Assembly: GCF_003324165.1 (NCBI RefSeq)
Contig: NW_025407838.1
Location: 382,752 to 446,751 of the forward strand
Direction of reading: 5' to 3'
DNA: 64,000 bases
Source of the DNA: Naegleria lovaniensis
Taxonomy: Eukaryota > Heterolobosea > Eutetramitea > Acrasida > Naegleriidae
Shown here: positions 55,448 to 64,000 of the stretch, piece by piece
Layout: every line of letters starts with the position of its first letter
Numbering within the stretch: position 1 is the stretch's first letter
Translations under genes and position numbers: made by a program
The notes under the pieces: generated by a model
The model's input: the letters and a program-made list of their open reading frames with translations, nothing else
What the model was told of the DNA's origin: nothing
Databases searched by the model: none

Positions 55448-56500
55448 TTATCTCTTTTCTCCAAAGCTTGTATGACCTGTTTTCTTGGCATGTAGTGTGG
55501 CTTCTTTTTCTCCTTTCAAAAATTCTCCACACTGCAAACACTTTAAGGTAAAGCTGGCAGTGTCTGTAAATTGATGTTGGTCGTGTAACTGTTTGACAAT
55601 CTCAAATGCCTTTTTGGAAGAAATTTCTTCATTAGCTGGTACAATGGTAATATCTAATTCCTCAGGTCCAGAAGGAACAGGATTGAAAGCAAGAGCGTCA
55701 TAGTGAATACCATCATAAATTAGAAAGATTTTTGTGGTAATTGAAGTGTCTCCTTCACCATAGATATCTCTTCGATTGGCCGTGACATCAAAACTTTCAA
55801 TCCTGATATTGTAGAACTGAGACAATATTAATAATTCAATAGATCCTCCCCAAGAATCATCTTTCATGATCCAGTCACAATATTCTTTTGTTGGTCTTCC
55901 CAATATTGCCTCGTTGAAATAAAAAGGATGTTTCATAATCCAATCTCTCACAACTCTTCTCAATGCTCGAGCTCTTTTGTTTTTTCTGGCGCTACTTCCT
56001 TCCAAACAATAAGCCAATGCATTAAACAAGCACGAATTGTCTGCTGGAATGACTCGTTTAATAGCAACACAGTCCGATAACAAAGTGGAGTCAAACGATT
56101 GCAAATCATGTGGTCGAGCTGGACAGTCCGAATATTGTTCTGGTTTTAATTGTACAGTAGTGGTTGAGTCGTTCGTAATATCAACAACATCATCGTGATT
56201 GTCCACCGATGCTAATGGATTGGAAATGACATGTTTTGCTTGGGAGTATTCATTGGTTTCTTCCACGATCAAACTTTCTCCTGATTTTAAACCAATATCC
56301 GAAAGCTTTTTTGAATTAAATAATTCTTGATCTGATTGCCCATTAACCTCTACAGGGGGAAATCCACATTTCAGTTTTTGCTTTAGAGGTGGGATTTTAC
56401 TTTCATTTTGTATTTGCAATTTTAACCATTCGACTGTCGATGTTTGAAAGTCAACTCCCTTCAAATTCATTTGGCCGGAGGGCAATCGAATGCGCAGCAT
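55448..56500 (-). CDS. YOD1: OTU deubiquitinase YOD1/OTU1
   Basis: An intact 350-aa protein with the full OTU1 architecture. Residues 1-80 form a ubiquitin-like UBX-type domain (MLRIRLPSGQMNLKGV, SGESLIVEE). The OTU core has IPADNSCLFNALAYCLEG with the catalytic Asp and Cys, WGGSIELLILSQFYNIRI, and the catalytic His in YDGIHYDALAF. The C-terminal zinc finger reads LKCLQCGEFL ... LHAKKTGH, a C2H2 type. In yeast and animals OTU1 binds p97/Cdc48 and trims ubiquitin chains on ER-associated degradation substrates. The start is the ATG at 56,498-56,500. The stop lies upstream of the PrmC-like gene on the same strand. Confidence 0.93.
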   Translation of the reverse strand: MLRIRLPSGQMNLKGVDFQTSTVEWLKLQIQNESKIPPLKQKLKCGFPPVEVNGQSDQELFNSKKLSDIGLKSGESLIVEETNEYSQAKHVISNPLASVDNHDDVVDITNDSTTTVQLKPEQYSDCPARPHDLQSFDSTLLSDCVAIKRVIPADNSCLFNALAYCLEGSSARKNKRARALRRVVRDWIMKHPFYFNEAILGRPTKEYCDWIMKDDSWGGSIELLILSQFYNIRIESFDVTANRRDIYGEGDTSITTKIFLIYDGIHYDALAFNPVPSGPEELDITIVPANEEISSKKAFEIVKQLHDQHQFTDTASFTLKCLQCGEFLKGEKEATLHAKKTGHTSFGEKR

Positions 56501-56576
56501 TTTTTATTGTTGTTGATACTCAATCCTAAATTGATATTGACGTTGATCAACCTAGAAGTTGTATTTATTTACAATA

Positions 56577-57548
56577 CTATTTCATAGTACTCTTTCGCAA
56601 TCCATTCCTTAATTCAAAGTTATCAATTTCCTCAAGCTGCTTAATTGGATCGTCATAGCGTTTATCTTGCTCCAAAATTTGTTCTATCTTTTGTTGCTCT
56701 TTCTCCTCTTGACGTATATCACTTTCGAAAATTCTCTGGTCGTACATATTTCTTAGAAGCCTTACAGAGCTTTTATGACTGGAACTGTTGCTAACCGTGC
56801 TGGTTAAGTAGGAAAATGCAACACTTCGAGATGCTGAAGAGGGTGTTTTTGAACCACTTCGACAACTGCTAGGTCTAGAGCTTGTTAATGAACGTGGCGT
56901 CGTCGTTGATAGAAGGGAGCTTGTCGACTTTGTGCTCACAAGCTTGTATTGTCTTGGTGTTCTTCTATAGGATTCAGTTCGCTGAAACGTTGGCGAACGT
57001 GGAGACAGTGGAGCTAATCGAACGGAGCTTAACGGCCTTGATTCTCTATGAATTTCTTTGGCACTTTCTACGCAATCGCTGAGCGAGAGAGGATGCTCAC
57101 TACTTGGGTCAACCAAAGAGGTGTGGTATCGTTTGAAGTGTTTGTGTTTCAGATTATCATAATTTCGAAAAGACGAAAACGCAGGGGAGTAAAAACCTCC
57201 TTGTTTTTCTCTTGGAACATGCACAATTTTCTCAAGTTGATTCCTCCTGTTTTCAGAAAGAGTATTTAAATAAGCAGTAAATGTTTCAGATTGTTGGGTT
57301 GACTGGGCATAGAGTTGGGACGGTGAGACCGAACGTGGTACCGAATGGGAATATGTTCTCTTGTGGAAAACACTAGGATTCTTATCTATCAAACTTTGAT
57401 ACAGATTTGAAATGTTTGGCCCACACGAGTGGGAGATGTCTGTCTTTTGTCTGATGTTGATCGTGGGATCATATTCAAATCTTTTGTAGCTCAATGCAGA
57501 AGATTGAAGATTACGATTGAATGAATAAGTCTCTGCCACCATCGTCAT
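56577..57548 (-). CDS. Ser/Arg-rich hypothetical protein
   Basis: An intact 323-aa ORF with good coding character. The N-terminal third has Tyr/Ser motifs (YSFNRNLQSSALSYKRF). The middle is Ser/Pro/Arg-rich (RLAPLSPRSPTFQRTES, TPRSLTSSRPSSCRSGS). The C-terminus is a charged helix (DIRQEEKEQQKIEQILEQD) ending in LRNGLRKSTMK. Many S/T-P sites suggest a kinase-regulated or microtubule-linked protein, but no family is recognised. The start is the ATG at 57,546-57,548. Confidence 0.6.
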   Translation of the reverse strand: MTMVAETYSFNRNLQSSALSYKRFEYDPTINIRQKTDISHSCGPNISNLYQSLIDKNPSVFHKRTYSHSVPRSVSPSQLYAQSTQQSETFTAYLNTLSENRRNQLEKIVHVPREKQGGFYSPAFSSFRNYDNLKHKHFKRYHTSLVDPSSEHPLSLSDCVESAKEIHRESRPLSSVRLAPLSPRSPTFQRTESYRRTPRQYKLVSTKSTSSLLSTTTPRSLTSSRPSSCRSGSKTPSSASRSVAFSYLTSTVSNSSSHKSSVRLLRNMYDQRIFESDIRQEEKEQQKIEQILEQDKRYDDPIKQLEEIDNFELRNGLRKSTMK

Positions 57549-57991
57549 GCTTAATTTTAGTGATGATGGAGATATCTAGAAGAGATAGATCGTGTTCAGT
57601 GAATATTCAAGGCCAACAATGATGAAGAAGGAGGGGAAGGGGTGTTGGAGTTACCAATTTTTTTTAACTTAAAAATATCAAAAACAACGGCTTTTAACGC
57701 TCCAACCGAAATTTTATTAAGGGACTGTGCGACAGATATTGCTGCGACTAAGATTCTTACAAAAAGCTTTTTTCAGCAGATGTTGAACCCAATGTAATTC
57801 TAATGATCAACACCACTAACAATGTTTGATGACCATAAAGTCATGTTGTTTTATATTGATACGGTCGTTGGAAAACGAAATTTTATATCAAAGTCATTAA
57901 AGTACACAATTCGATAATACTACCAAAATCGAAAGATTCACACCTGTTTCCTGATTTCAAAATCTCATTGTTTTTACAATATCATCATACT
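57549..57991. other. Intergenic region, 443 nt
   Basis: This stretch separates two minus-strand genes. It contains an A/T homopolymer run and a G-rich patch near 57,620-57,650. No ORF, RNA gene or repeat worth naming was found; it should hold the promoter of the Ser/Arg-rich gene and the 3' end of the secreted protein gene's transcript environment. Confidence 0.45.
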
Positions 57992-59575
57992 TTAAAATCT
58001 TCTTAATACTCTCATGTTCAAACTATGTGGATGAGGAGCACGGTATGGAGCATGATTCAACACGGCTCTTCGAACATGATATCCATGCGAATAGTGAGGA
58101 TACATTTGAGGACTATGTTGTCCATACACGTTCACTCGTTGAGCCACTGGGACATGAGTTCTCATTTGAGAATAATCTGGAAGAGAGGAAGCCAATTCTT
58201 CAGCACCGTTGTTTGAATAAGTTGTGGCTGCCTCTGTGTGCTGTAACGCTCTCTTTTGCTGCTGAGGTGCTGGTTGTTGAGGTGCTCCTTGCTGTTGAGG
58301 AGGAGGTCCTTGCTGTTGTCCTTGTTGTTGTGGTGGAGGTCCTTGAGGTGGTTGCTGCTGCTGCTGTGGGACTGGTAATGGTTGTGCTTGTCCTCCCTCA
58401 ATACAGAAAACTTCACTCTTCACCAAACAACGAACATTGTAAGGACCTACAAAGACTGGATTCACACAAATAAAGTAATTACAGCCAGGAGTGGTTCGTA
58501 AAGCTCCTCCCCACATGACTATGAATGGAATTTTACCTTGCCTTGGTGTGGGTACTTGCTGATTCACATTAATCAATCGAACATCATCCGAAATAAACTC
58601 CTTATTAGTTTCTCTTATTTGGAAAACACTAAGGGAGAATTGATCAAATTTCATAGTCTCGTTGAAATCTAAAAATTCAGTGGTGTTGAATTGCCACTTG
58701 GCATTGGCGAGTGGAGCATTGATGGTGAAATAGCCATCTGAGATGGAGAACATTCCTGATTTGGCAAAACAATTTCCTTCATCATCTCGGTTGGTTTGGT
58801 TGTTCAATGCATCAACTCCCACTTCATTGGAAACTAATTCAGCACAAATGTAATATCGATTATCAACGGCAGGGGTGGTGATTGAAGGAACAAAGAAATC
58901 GACTTCACCGTTAGGCTTACTCTTGTCGAGAGTGTACGTTTTTTTGGTTCCATCAATCATGACATCTTTCCCTTGTGCTCCGTTGTTTCTCCACAAACTG
59001 AGAGCAAGAGAGAAGGATCCTTGTGCACCATTCTGGACACCATTACCAAAGAATTGACTGTACACTACAGAGTAATTTCTATTGCTCAACCATTTGGTAT
59101 ATTGTTGAGGATAATCCAAGGTAACATAAGGACGTCTTGGAGGACCATTCGTGTTCACTGTACTTGGATTGAAAGCGCAATAAAAACCTCCAACGGCATA
59201 ACATCTATAGGCATCATTGAAATCAACATTGGAAGAAGCAATTAGTGAAGAATTCACTGGATTTAAACAAACATAGTAGGAACATGAAGCAGTTGCATTG
59301 GTTGGAATGACCCATGGAACATAACCTGATGCAGCTGGAAGATGGACCTCAGTTTGCATGATCATTTCGTCAGGTTGAGTCTGTCTTTGTCGATACAAGG
59401 TAAGGGTTGCGTTTTGTCCACTCAGTACTCCACCTCCAATAAAGAGAAGAGGAATAACTTGATTCACTGGTAATACGGCTGTGTTATCTGGAATGACCAC
59501 ATACAACGAATGGACCAGTGCTATCAAGGCAGAAAGGAACGGAACAAGAAAGAGTAAAATTGTTGTGATTCTCAT
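57992..59575 (-). CDS. Secreted protein with three tandem Ig-like domains and a PQ-rich tail
   Basis: An intact 527-aa protein. A signal peptide (ITTILLFLVPFLSALIALVHS) starts it. Three related modules follow at about 24-135, 150-285 and 290-390. Each begins with a YVVIPD/YVTLDYP/YFTINAP-type strand, has a central sugar-site-rich region, an IP/VP turn (WVIPTNATAS, FFVPSITTPA), a YYVCLN/YYICAEL/YFICVNP strand and a closing Cys pair (RCYAVGGFYC, NCFAKSG, RCLVKSEVFC). The layout recalls the Ser/Thr-rich, Kre9/KNH-type secreted domains, but homology is not shown. A Pro/Gln repeat of about 45 residues (QQQQQPPQGPPPQQQ) and a His/Tyr/Arg-rich end follow. No GPI signal or membrane span is seen, so it is probably secreted. 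Confidence 0.6.
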   Translation of the reverse strand: MRITTILLFLVPFLSALIALVHSLYVVIPDNTAVLPVNQVIPLLFIGGGVLSGQNATLTLYRQRQTQPDEMIMQTEVHLPAASGYVPWVIPTNATASCSYYVCLNPVNSSLIASSNVDFNDAYRCYAVGGFYCAFNPSTVNTNGPPRRPYVTLDYPQQYTKWLSNRNYSVVYSQFFGNGVQNGAQGSFSLALSLWRNNGAQGKDVMIDGTKKTYTLDKSKPNGEVDFFVPSITTPAVDNRYYICAELVSNEVGVDALNNQTNRDDEGNCFAKSGMFSISDGYFTINAPLANAKWQFNTTEFLDFNETMKFDQFSLSVFQIRETNKEFISDDVRLINVNQQVPTPRQGKIPFIVMWGGALRTTPGCNYFICVNPVFVGPYNVRCLVKSEVFCIEGGQAQPLPVPQQQQQPPQGPPPQQQGQQQGPPPQQQGAPQQPAPQQQKRALQHTEAATTYSNNGAEELASSLPDYSQMRTHVPVAQRVNVYGQHSPQMYPHYSHGYHVRRAVLNHAPYRAPHPHSLNMRVLRRF

Positions 59576-60096
59576 TGTTAGATTGCAGATTTTTTCATGC
59601 TATGAACAAGGATGATGCGTCGTGTGATCATGTTAAATATTATTTGTGGAGTTGATATTTAAAGTAAGGTAAGCTGGAATGGAACAAGTCAACTATTGCA
59701 GACGCTCCTAAAAAAGAGAACAAAAATATCTGGTGCAATTCTAAAAATTGCCAATGAACAATTTCAAAGATTTGAAATGGAGAGGAGTTATCATAATTTA
59801 TCATTTACGAATTGATTATAAGTGTGGTCGGAACAAATTCTTTTCCTTTTTCAAATTGTACTACTCTGAACAAACCTATTTTTGCATTATTGACAAATAC
59901 TATTCGGAAAGTTTCTTTAATATTGTTTCCAGTTGCTGGAAATTAATTGATAAATTATTCAAATCAAACGGAATAATTCTAGCATTGGACGTTAAATGAC
60001 AAGGAATTGAGTTTTACATAATTTTTTCGACAGGAAGCCGTTGGATGGAGGAAGCGAACAGTGAAGCTCAACAAATGTTATCAAGCAATCCACCAA
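59576..60096. other. Intergenic region, 521 nt
   Basis: This lies between the secreted protein gene start and the CEP41 stop. It contains a plus-strand open stretch of about 80 codons (near 59,754-59,999) with Phe/Tyr/Lys-rich, low-complexity coding that I do not accept as a gene. Nothing else was recognised. Confidence 0.45.
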
Positions 60097-61071
60097 CTAT
60101 TTCCATACTTTGGGAGTGTTTATGGCTGTGGTGGGAGGCTTTTTTGAGACTGCTGGCTTGCTCTGCGTCGATTTACTGGAAACAGAGGAAGCTGATTGCA
60201 AACGCTTCTTTTTTGGTTGAGCTGGTATCCAATCCTTTGGCACTTCTCCAACTATTAAGTTTGGATGCTTTTGGAAAAACTCTTGTAGCCCTCCCGTCAG
60301 TACTACAATGTTATCAAAGCCCTTTTCAAATAACAAGTTGGCAACAGGGCAAGCTATTTTTTCATCTCTATCGTACACTACTATTTTCTTTTGAGGATGG
60401 TTTTTCTAACATATTGAGGCCTGTTATTCAGTATCATGCATTCACATGTTAAACTTACAAACGACAGCATTTCAAATGTGAAAGGATTCACCGTCCTGTT
60501 CACAGTCGCTGCTGGGTAACTATATGCGGTTTGTAAATGACACTTTGCAAAATCATCTGGATCCCTCACGTCCAGGACAAGTACTAAATTATCAGCATCT
60601 GAAACATCTTCTCGTAATCTTGATCTTATCAGAATTGGATCCGTTTGATGAACAGCAGTTTTTGCCTCGGAAATACAACTGAATGCTTGAGATGAATATA
60701 CGGAATGTTTTGGCGAATCTGAGATTAGCTTTTCTTGATCCTCATGATCTTCCTTATTAATGTTCATTTTGAGCAAAATTAATTTCATTAACTCTGTAGA
60801 TTTGATTCTTTTGAAATTTTCCACTTTTTTAAATAATTTACTGTCATCTGTAATGATGAAAGTCTCGATCGGAGCCTCAAAGAGAATTCAACGTACTTTC
60901 ATCGGATTTTCTTTTTACCATTCCAGTGTCAATGGAAGATTTAACATCTTTGTATGAGACACTTTGAGGAGGTTTCTTGTCTAAAATCTATGAGAATTAA
61001 AAGACTGATGATTGAGCGTTCTATTTCAAAATACATACTTTTGGATCTCCAATGGGCTTGATGATCGACAT
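60097..61071 (-). CDS. CEP41: Centrosomal protein 41 (rhodanese-like domain)
   Basis: Four exons (61,039-61,071; 60,897-60,987; 60,459-60,847; 60,097-60,405) with GT-AG introns of 51, 49 and 53 nt give 273 aa in one frame. Exon 1 encodes only 11 residues (MSIIKPIGDPK). The joined N-terminus reads YKDVKSSIDTG, then DSKLFKKVENFKRIKST, as in human CEP41. The rhodanese domain has LVLDVRDPDDFAKCH, TAYSYPAATVNRTVNPF, FKNHPQKKIVVYDRDEK and VLTGGLQEFFQKHPNLI. The active-site Cys loop is replaced by the YDRDEK type, so it is probably not a sulphurtransferase. CEP41 promotes tubulin glutamylation in cilia, fitting a flagellate stage. A Lys/Ser-rich tail ends the protein. Confidence 0.9.
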
Positions 61072-61277
61072 GGAATTATTTTTTTGAAATATTTATTTCG
61101 TAATGAAAGGGCGCCAAAAACTTCCCAGTGTTATTCTTTGCAGATAGTACTCGTTGCCAGTGATACGGGAAATTACCCTCTCGGTTGCCTTGAAGGAGTA
61201 TGAGTAATAACATAAATGATGTTCTACAAACCATGAAAACGCAATGAAAGTTTTGTTACTCTTACCATTACAAAAAA

Positions 61278-62778
61278 ATGGATCCAAATTTCAGGCCATC
61301 TGCTGTGGGTGCCGGAGGCATGCCCATAATTGAAACACCACACCCTTTGAGCATCAAGCTGATGAGATTGAAAAAACCAGAATTTTCAATTTATGTTCCA
61401 ATTCTTACGGAACGTAAAGATGCTCTCGGAGGTGATAAATTGTTTTATAAAACACCGAATCATGCCTCCGATGTGAAGAGTCTTTATGGAAGTGATTCAG
61501 TGGGATCAACAGCGAGTGGAATGAAAGAAGATAAATTGATCGAAATTCCAGGCGTGGATGACAACAGCAATGAGAAAAATCTATCACAATTATTGACAGA
61601 CCGAACCTTGGTTTTTGACAGCTTGGGTTTTTATGACTCATGGTCTTTACCAAGTGCTCCAGGAGCCATCTATATTGGTGAGACACTGAAGTGTTACATC
61701 TCTTTGCACAACGAATCTTACAACATTATCAAGAATATTTCTGTTACTGCCCAACTGTACTACGGAAAAGGAAAAACCACCAACCACACGTTGTTGGATA
61801 TCAGCTCGACGCCCATGGAGCAACTTGGATCCAAATCGAATAAGGTTGGTATTGATGTCTTGAATTTGATCATTTCATACTCTATATGGATAGGATTTTA
61901 TTATTGAACAACCATTGAGCATTCCTGATAATATTAATGATGATGATGACAAAACTTTTCTTGTGTGTAATGTTGCATATTATGATCCTGAAGAAGGAAG
62001 AATGAGATCATTCCGAAAATTATTTCCTTTCAAAGTTTATGAACCTCTTGGAATGAAAGTGAAGGTCAATACTCTTGAAAATCATATCTTTGTACAATTA
62101 GATTTACAGAATTTAACACAAGCACCCTCCATGTATATTGAAAACGTAAAATTTGAATCCAGCTTTGGTTTTGATCTTATTGACCATTCAACTCATAATT
62201 ATGGAGATCGATATTATGAGCATCCGCTATTGAGAGGAGAAACGAAAAGGCTACAGTTTGAATTGGTCCCCAATTTAAAACATTCAAAAGCAATTAACGC
62301 TCTTGGAAAAATCTCTCTTCAATGGAAAAACACATTAGGAGAGAGCGGTATGCTCATCACTAACCCAATTCAATATAAGGGAGTAACAAAACAAGACTTG
62401 GAAGTAACAATACTTGGTTTTTCCTCATCGTCTATGTCTGACGAGTTTCTCCTTGATACTGGAAGAGTTCAACTCAAACCTGAACAATTTTACTTGCATA
62501 AGCCATTCTACGCAGTGTGTGAAATTGTAAATAATTCGAAGGATGTTATGGACCTAACACTCCACCTTGAATCTGATAAACTGTACCCACTAGCAGTTTA
62601 CGGATCTTCTTTGCACGTAATTGGAGAATTGCAACCCACCAAATCAAGAGTTGTCTACATACCACTCTTCCCATTACAGAGAGGCCTTCATGCAGTTGCT
62701 GGTAAAGGCATGTTTATCAAGGACAAGCATACAGGAAAAGTTTTAACTCTTCCTTCAAAGCCAGTTACCATTCATTAA
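61278..62778 (+). CDS. TRAPPC13: TRAPP complex subunit 13
   Basis: Two exons (61,278-61,844 and 61,894-62,778) with a 49-nt intron (GTTGGT...ATAG) give 483 aa. Family features: LSIKLMRLKKPEFS at the N-terminus, YIGETLKCYISLHNES, then RSFRKLFPFKVYEPLGMKVK, a FVQLDLQNLTQAPSMYIENV block, GKISLQWKNTLGESGML and a C-terminal beta domain (YAVCEIVNNSKDVMDLTLHL). TRAPPC13 belongs to TRAPPIII, acting in Rab1 activation in secretion and autophagy. An extra polar insert lies near residues 50-95 (SDSVGSTASGMKEDK). The start is the ATG at 61,278, directly after an A-run, and it is divergent from CEP41 by 206 nt. Confidence 0.9.
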
Positions 62779-62789
62779 ATTTTAATTTA

Positions 62790-63320
62790 TTATCCATTCA
62801 TAGTAGTATTAGCTTCAGCAGGGTTTGTTGGTTCATCGAATTCGAACGATTTCTTTTTCAAAGCTTCTTCTCTATTTTTTCGATAGAATGACCAGTGACA
62901 CATAATTTGTTGCTGCAGTAAATCTCGGAAAGGATTGAGCTTGCACTCTTCTCTAAATTGTGCGTCTGTGACAATTCTATCTAACATGAATAAACAATTT
63001 GGAAATCTAATAAATTTCGCGTATTCTGGTCGTTTCCAATATTGTAAATATTTTAGATATTCTATAAATGCAGGATCTTCAAAATATTTATATTGTGCTA
63101 AATACTGTAAATATGATGGATTTGATAATAATTGAATGAATTCCAATTCCATTTCAAATCTTAATTTCGTTTCATCCTCCGTTTCTTCATATTTCTTCTT
63201 TTGTATTATTATATGTTCATTTTGATTTTGTTGCTGATCATTGGCATTCGTATTATTTGAGAGAGAAATCATATCGTCATCATTTCCCGATGAAGAAGAA
63301 GGGGTCGAAGAAGAAGCCAT
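62790..63320 (-). CDS. MED31: Mediator subunit 31
   Basis: An intact 176-aa protein. The conserved SOH1 domain at about 52-145 reads FEMELEFIQLLSNPSYLQYL, AQYKYFEDPAFIEYLKYLQY, WKRPEYAKFIRFPNCLFML and QQQIMCHWSFYRKNREEAL. A Ser/Asn/Gln-rich N-terminus of 50 residues and a short acidic tail flank it. It is part of the middle module of the RNA polymerase II Mediator complex. The gene ends tail to tail with TRAPPC13, with 11 nt between the stops, and starts 206 nt from the divergent WD-repeat gene. Confidence 0.95.
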   Translation of the reverse strand: MASSSTPSSSSGNDDDMISLSNNTNANDQQQNQNEHIIIQKKKYEETEDETKLRFEMELEFIQLLSNPSYLQYLAQYKYFEDPAFIEYLKYLQYWKRPEYAKFIRFPNCLFMLDRIVTDAQFREECKLNPFRDLLQQQIMCHWSFYRKNREEALKKKSFEFDEPTNPAEANTTMNG

Positions 63321-63526
63321 GAATCACGAAGATCAAAATTTTTTTCATCCAAAAAATTCAACTCGGAGCCTCATCATCAATTCCACCAAGGACGTTGAAT
63401 TATTGATAGGATCACCATCAGCATTTTGTTTGCTTTGCGGAAATTATTAGCCAGTTCTCAACAACAATAGCTTGTGTACTCAATTTTTAAATTAATTTTG
63501 GATATTGTCATTACATCGGACAAACC

Positions 63527-64000
63527 ATGTTGTCTTCGGTGCTGTCTCCAATTGTTTCCAATGCACAGACCATGTCGTTAGTGGGTGGATCCATGAATAC
63601 AGGTCAATCGTACATGGTATCTTGGAATCCAAATACAAGTAACTGGTTTTCAGTTATTGCTGGAAGAGATGTTTATTATTACAAAATTGATGAAAGAGTA
63701 GGTGTTTATGTGAGACAAGATGAATTTCATAATAATTATTGTTGCTATTTATTTATCATGATAACCAACTCCGATATTCAGGTATTGAGTAATGTCTTGG
63801 AACAAAAATCTACATATAACGGTTCTCAAGAATTCTCATCAATTTCTACAACATCGTTGCAATCAGAGGCATTGGTAGGTTGATATGATTATTGGTTGAC
63901 ATGATTATTGAAAAACATTATTGTTCTTTAATATTTATTGTGTACTTTGTAGTGCTACTCCTGGTCTCCTGAAAGCAAAGAAACATTTGCTGTTGGTCTT
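63527..64000 (+). CDS. WD-repeat protein, MIOS-like, 5' part
   Basis: Cut by the window end. Exons at 63,527-63,697, 63,782-63,874 and 63,953 onward, with introns of 84 and 78 nt (GTAGGT donors, CAG and TAG acceptors), keep one frame. The visible protein has MVSWNPNTSNWFSVIAGRDV, then YYYKIDER, a Ser-rich spacer and CYSWSPESKETFAVGL, the first blades of a beta-propeller. The order (HxxRF-like first blade, then a WxP.xx.xxLAVG blade) resembles MIOS of the GATOR2/SEA complex, a TORC1 regulator, but too little is present to be sure it is not another WD protein. Confidence 0.5.

Noticed and set aside
58025-58473. Plus-strand Val/Leu-rich frames over the PQ repeat
   Set aside because: They arise from reading CAA/CCT repeats of the secreted protein on the wrong strand.
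59754-59999. Plus-strand 81-codon open stretch upstream of CEP41
   Set aside because: Its composition is Phe/Tyr/Lys-rich as expected of AT-rich noncoding DNA, with no domain, no splice partner and no good start context.

Overview
The window looks like nuclear DNA from a compact, AT-rich protist genome, most likely a heterolobosean amoeboflagellate such as Naegleria. The reasons are tightly packed, mostly intron-poor genes on both strands using the standard code; short GT-AG introns of about 45-240 nt; a hemerythrin; receptor kinases with beta-helix-like ectodomains; F-box and SPRY proteins; and the centriole/cilium gene CEP41. The species assignment is inference. One tRNA gene (Phe) is present. 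No CRISPR array, insertion sequence, retroelement or virus-like element was seen.

Layout. 1-9.6 kb: an isochorismatase-like fragment, a chromodomain plus SprT (GCNA-like) protease, SAC3/GANP (mRNA export), PEX12 (peroxisome import) and an F-box/SPRY protein. 9.8-21 kb: an accessory-looking block with three diverged copies of a seven-pass membrane protein, a CNNM-type transporter, an EEP-family hydrolase and a 5'-incomplete receptor kinase. 21-31 kb: a basic coiled-coil protein, a J protein, tRNA-Phe, two VPS9-domain Rab exchange factors and a Tim17-like protein between them. 31-41 kb: a Lys-rich small protein, a nucleotidyltransferase fused to a degenerate RNA-ligase-like domain, DDX56/Dbp9, an unknown helical protein and the tRNA methyltransferase NSUN2. 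41-64 kb: NHL and WD beta-propellers, a CAAX protein, an F-box/Ras-like GTPase fusion, PNKP, an ER J protein, a small P-loop kinase, an intact receptor kinase, hemerythrin, PrmC/HemK, YOD1, a secreted triple-domain protein, CEP41, TRAPPC13, MED31 and the start of a MIOS-like WD protein.

Most genes are unrelated housekeeping genes and not operons, but some share a theme: nucleic-acid end processing (PNKP, small P-loop kinase, nucleotidyltransferase/ligase-like fusion), endosomal and secretory traffic (two VPS9 proteins, TRAPPC13), and paired sensor-like membrane proteins with receptor kinases.

Reading frames are not equally clean. From about 41 kb to the end, and across 24-31 kb, every multi-exon model closes in frame. 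Between about 9.8 and 23.2 kb almost every gene is cut by single-base frame slips, many at short homopolymers, and a few isolated slips occur in conserved housekeeping genes (PEX12, NSUN2, DDX56, probably SAC3). I read most of these as consensus errors in the assembly and not as gene death, but only reads can decide. The most unusual findings are domain fusions: chromodomain-SprT, F-box-GTPase and nucleotidyltransferase-pseudoligase, plus a hemerythrin with a predicted lipid anchor.
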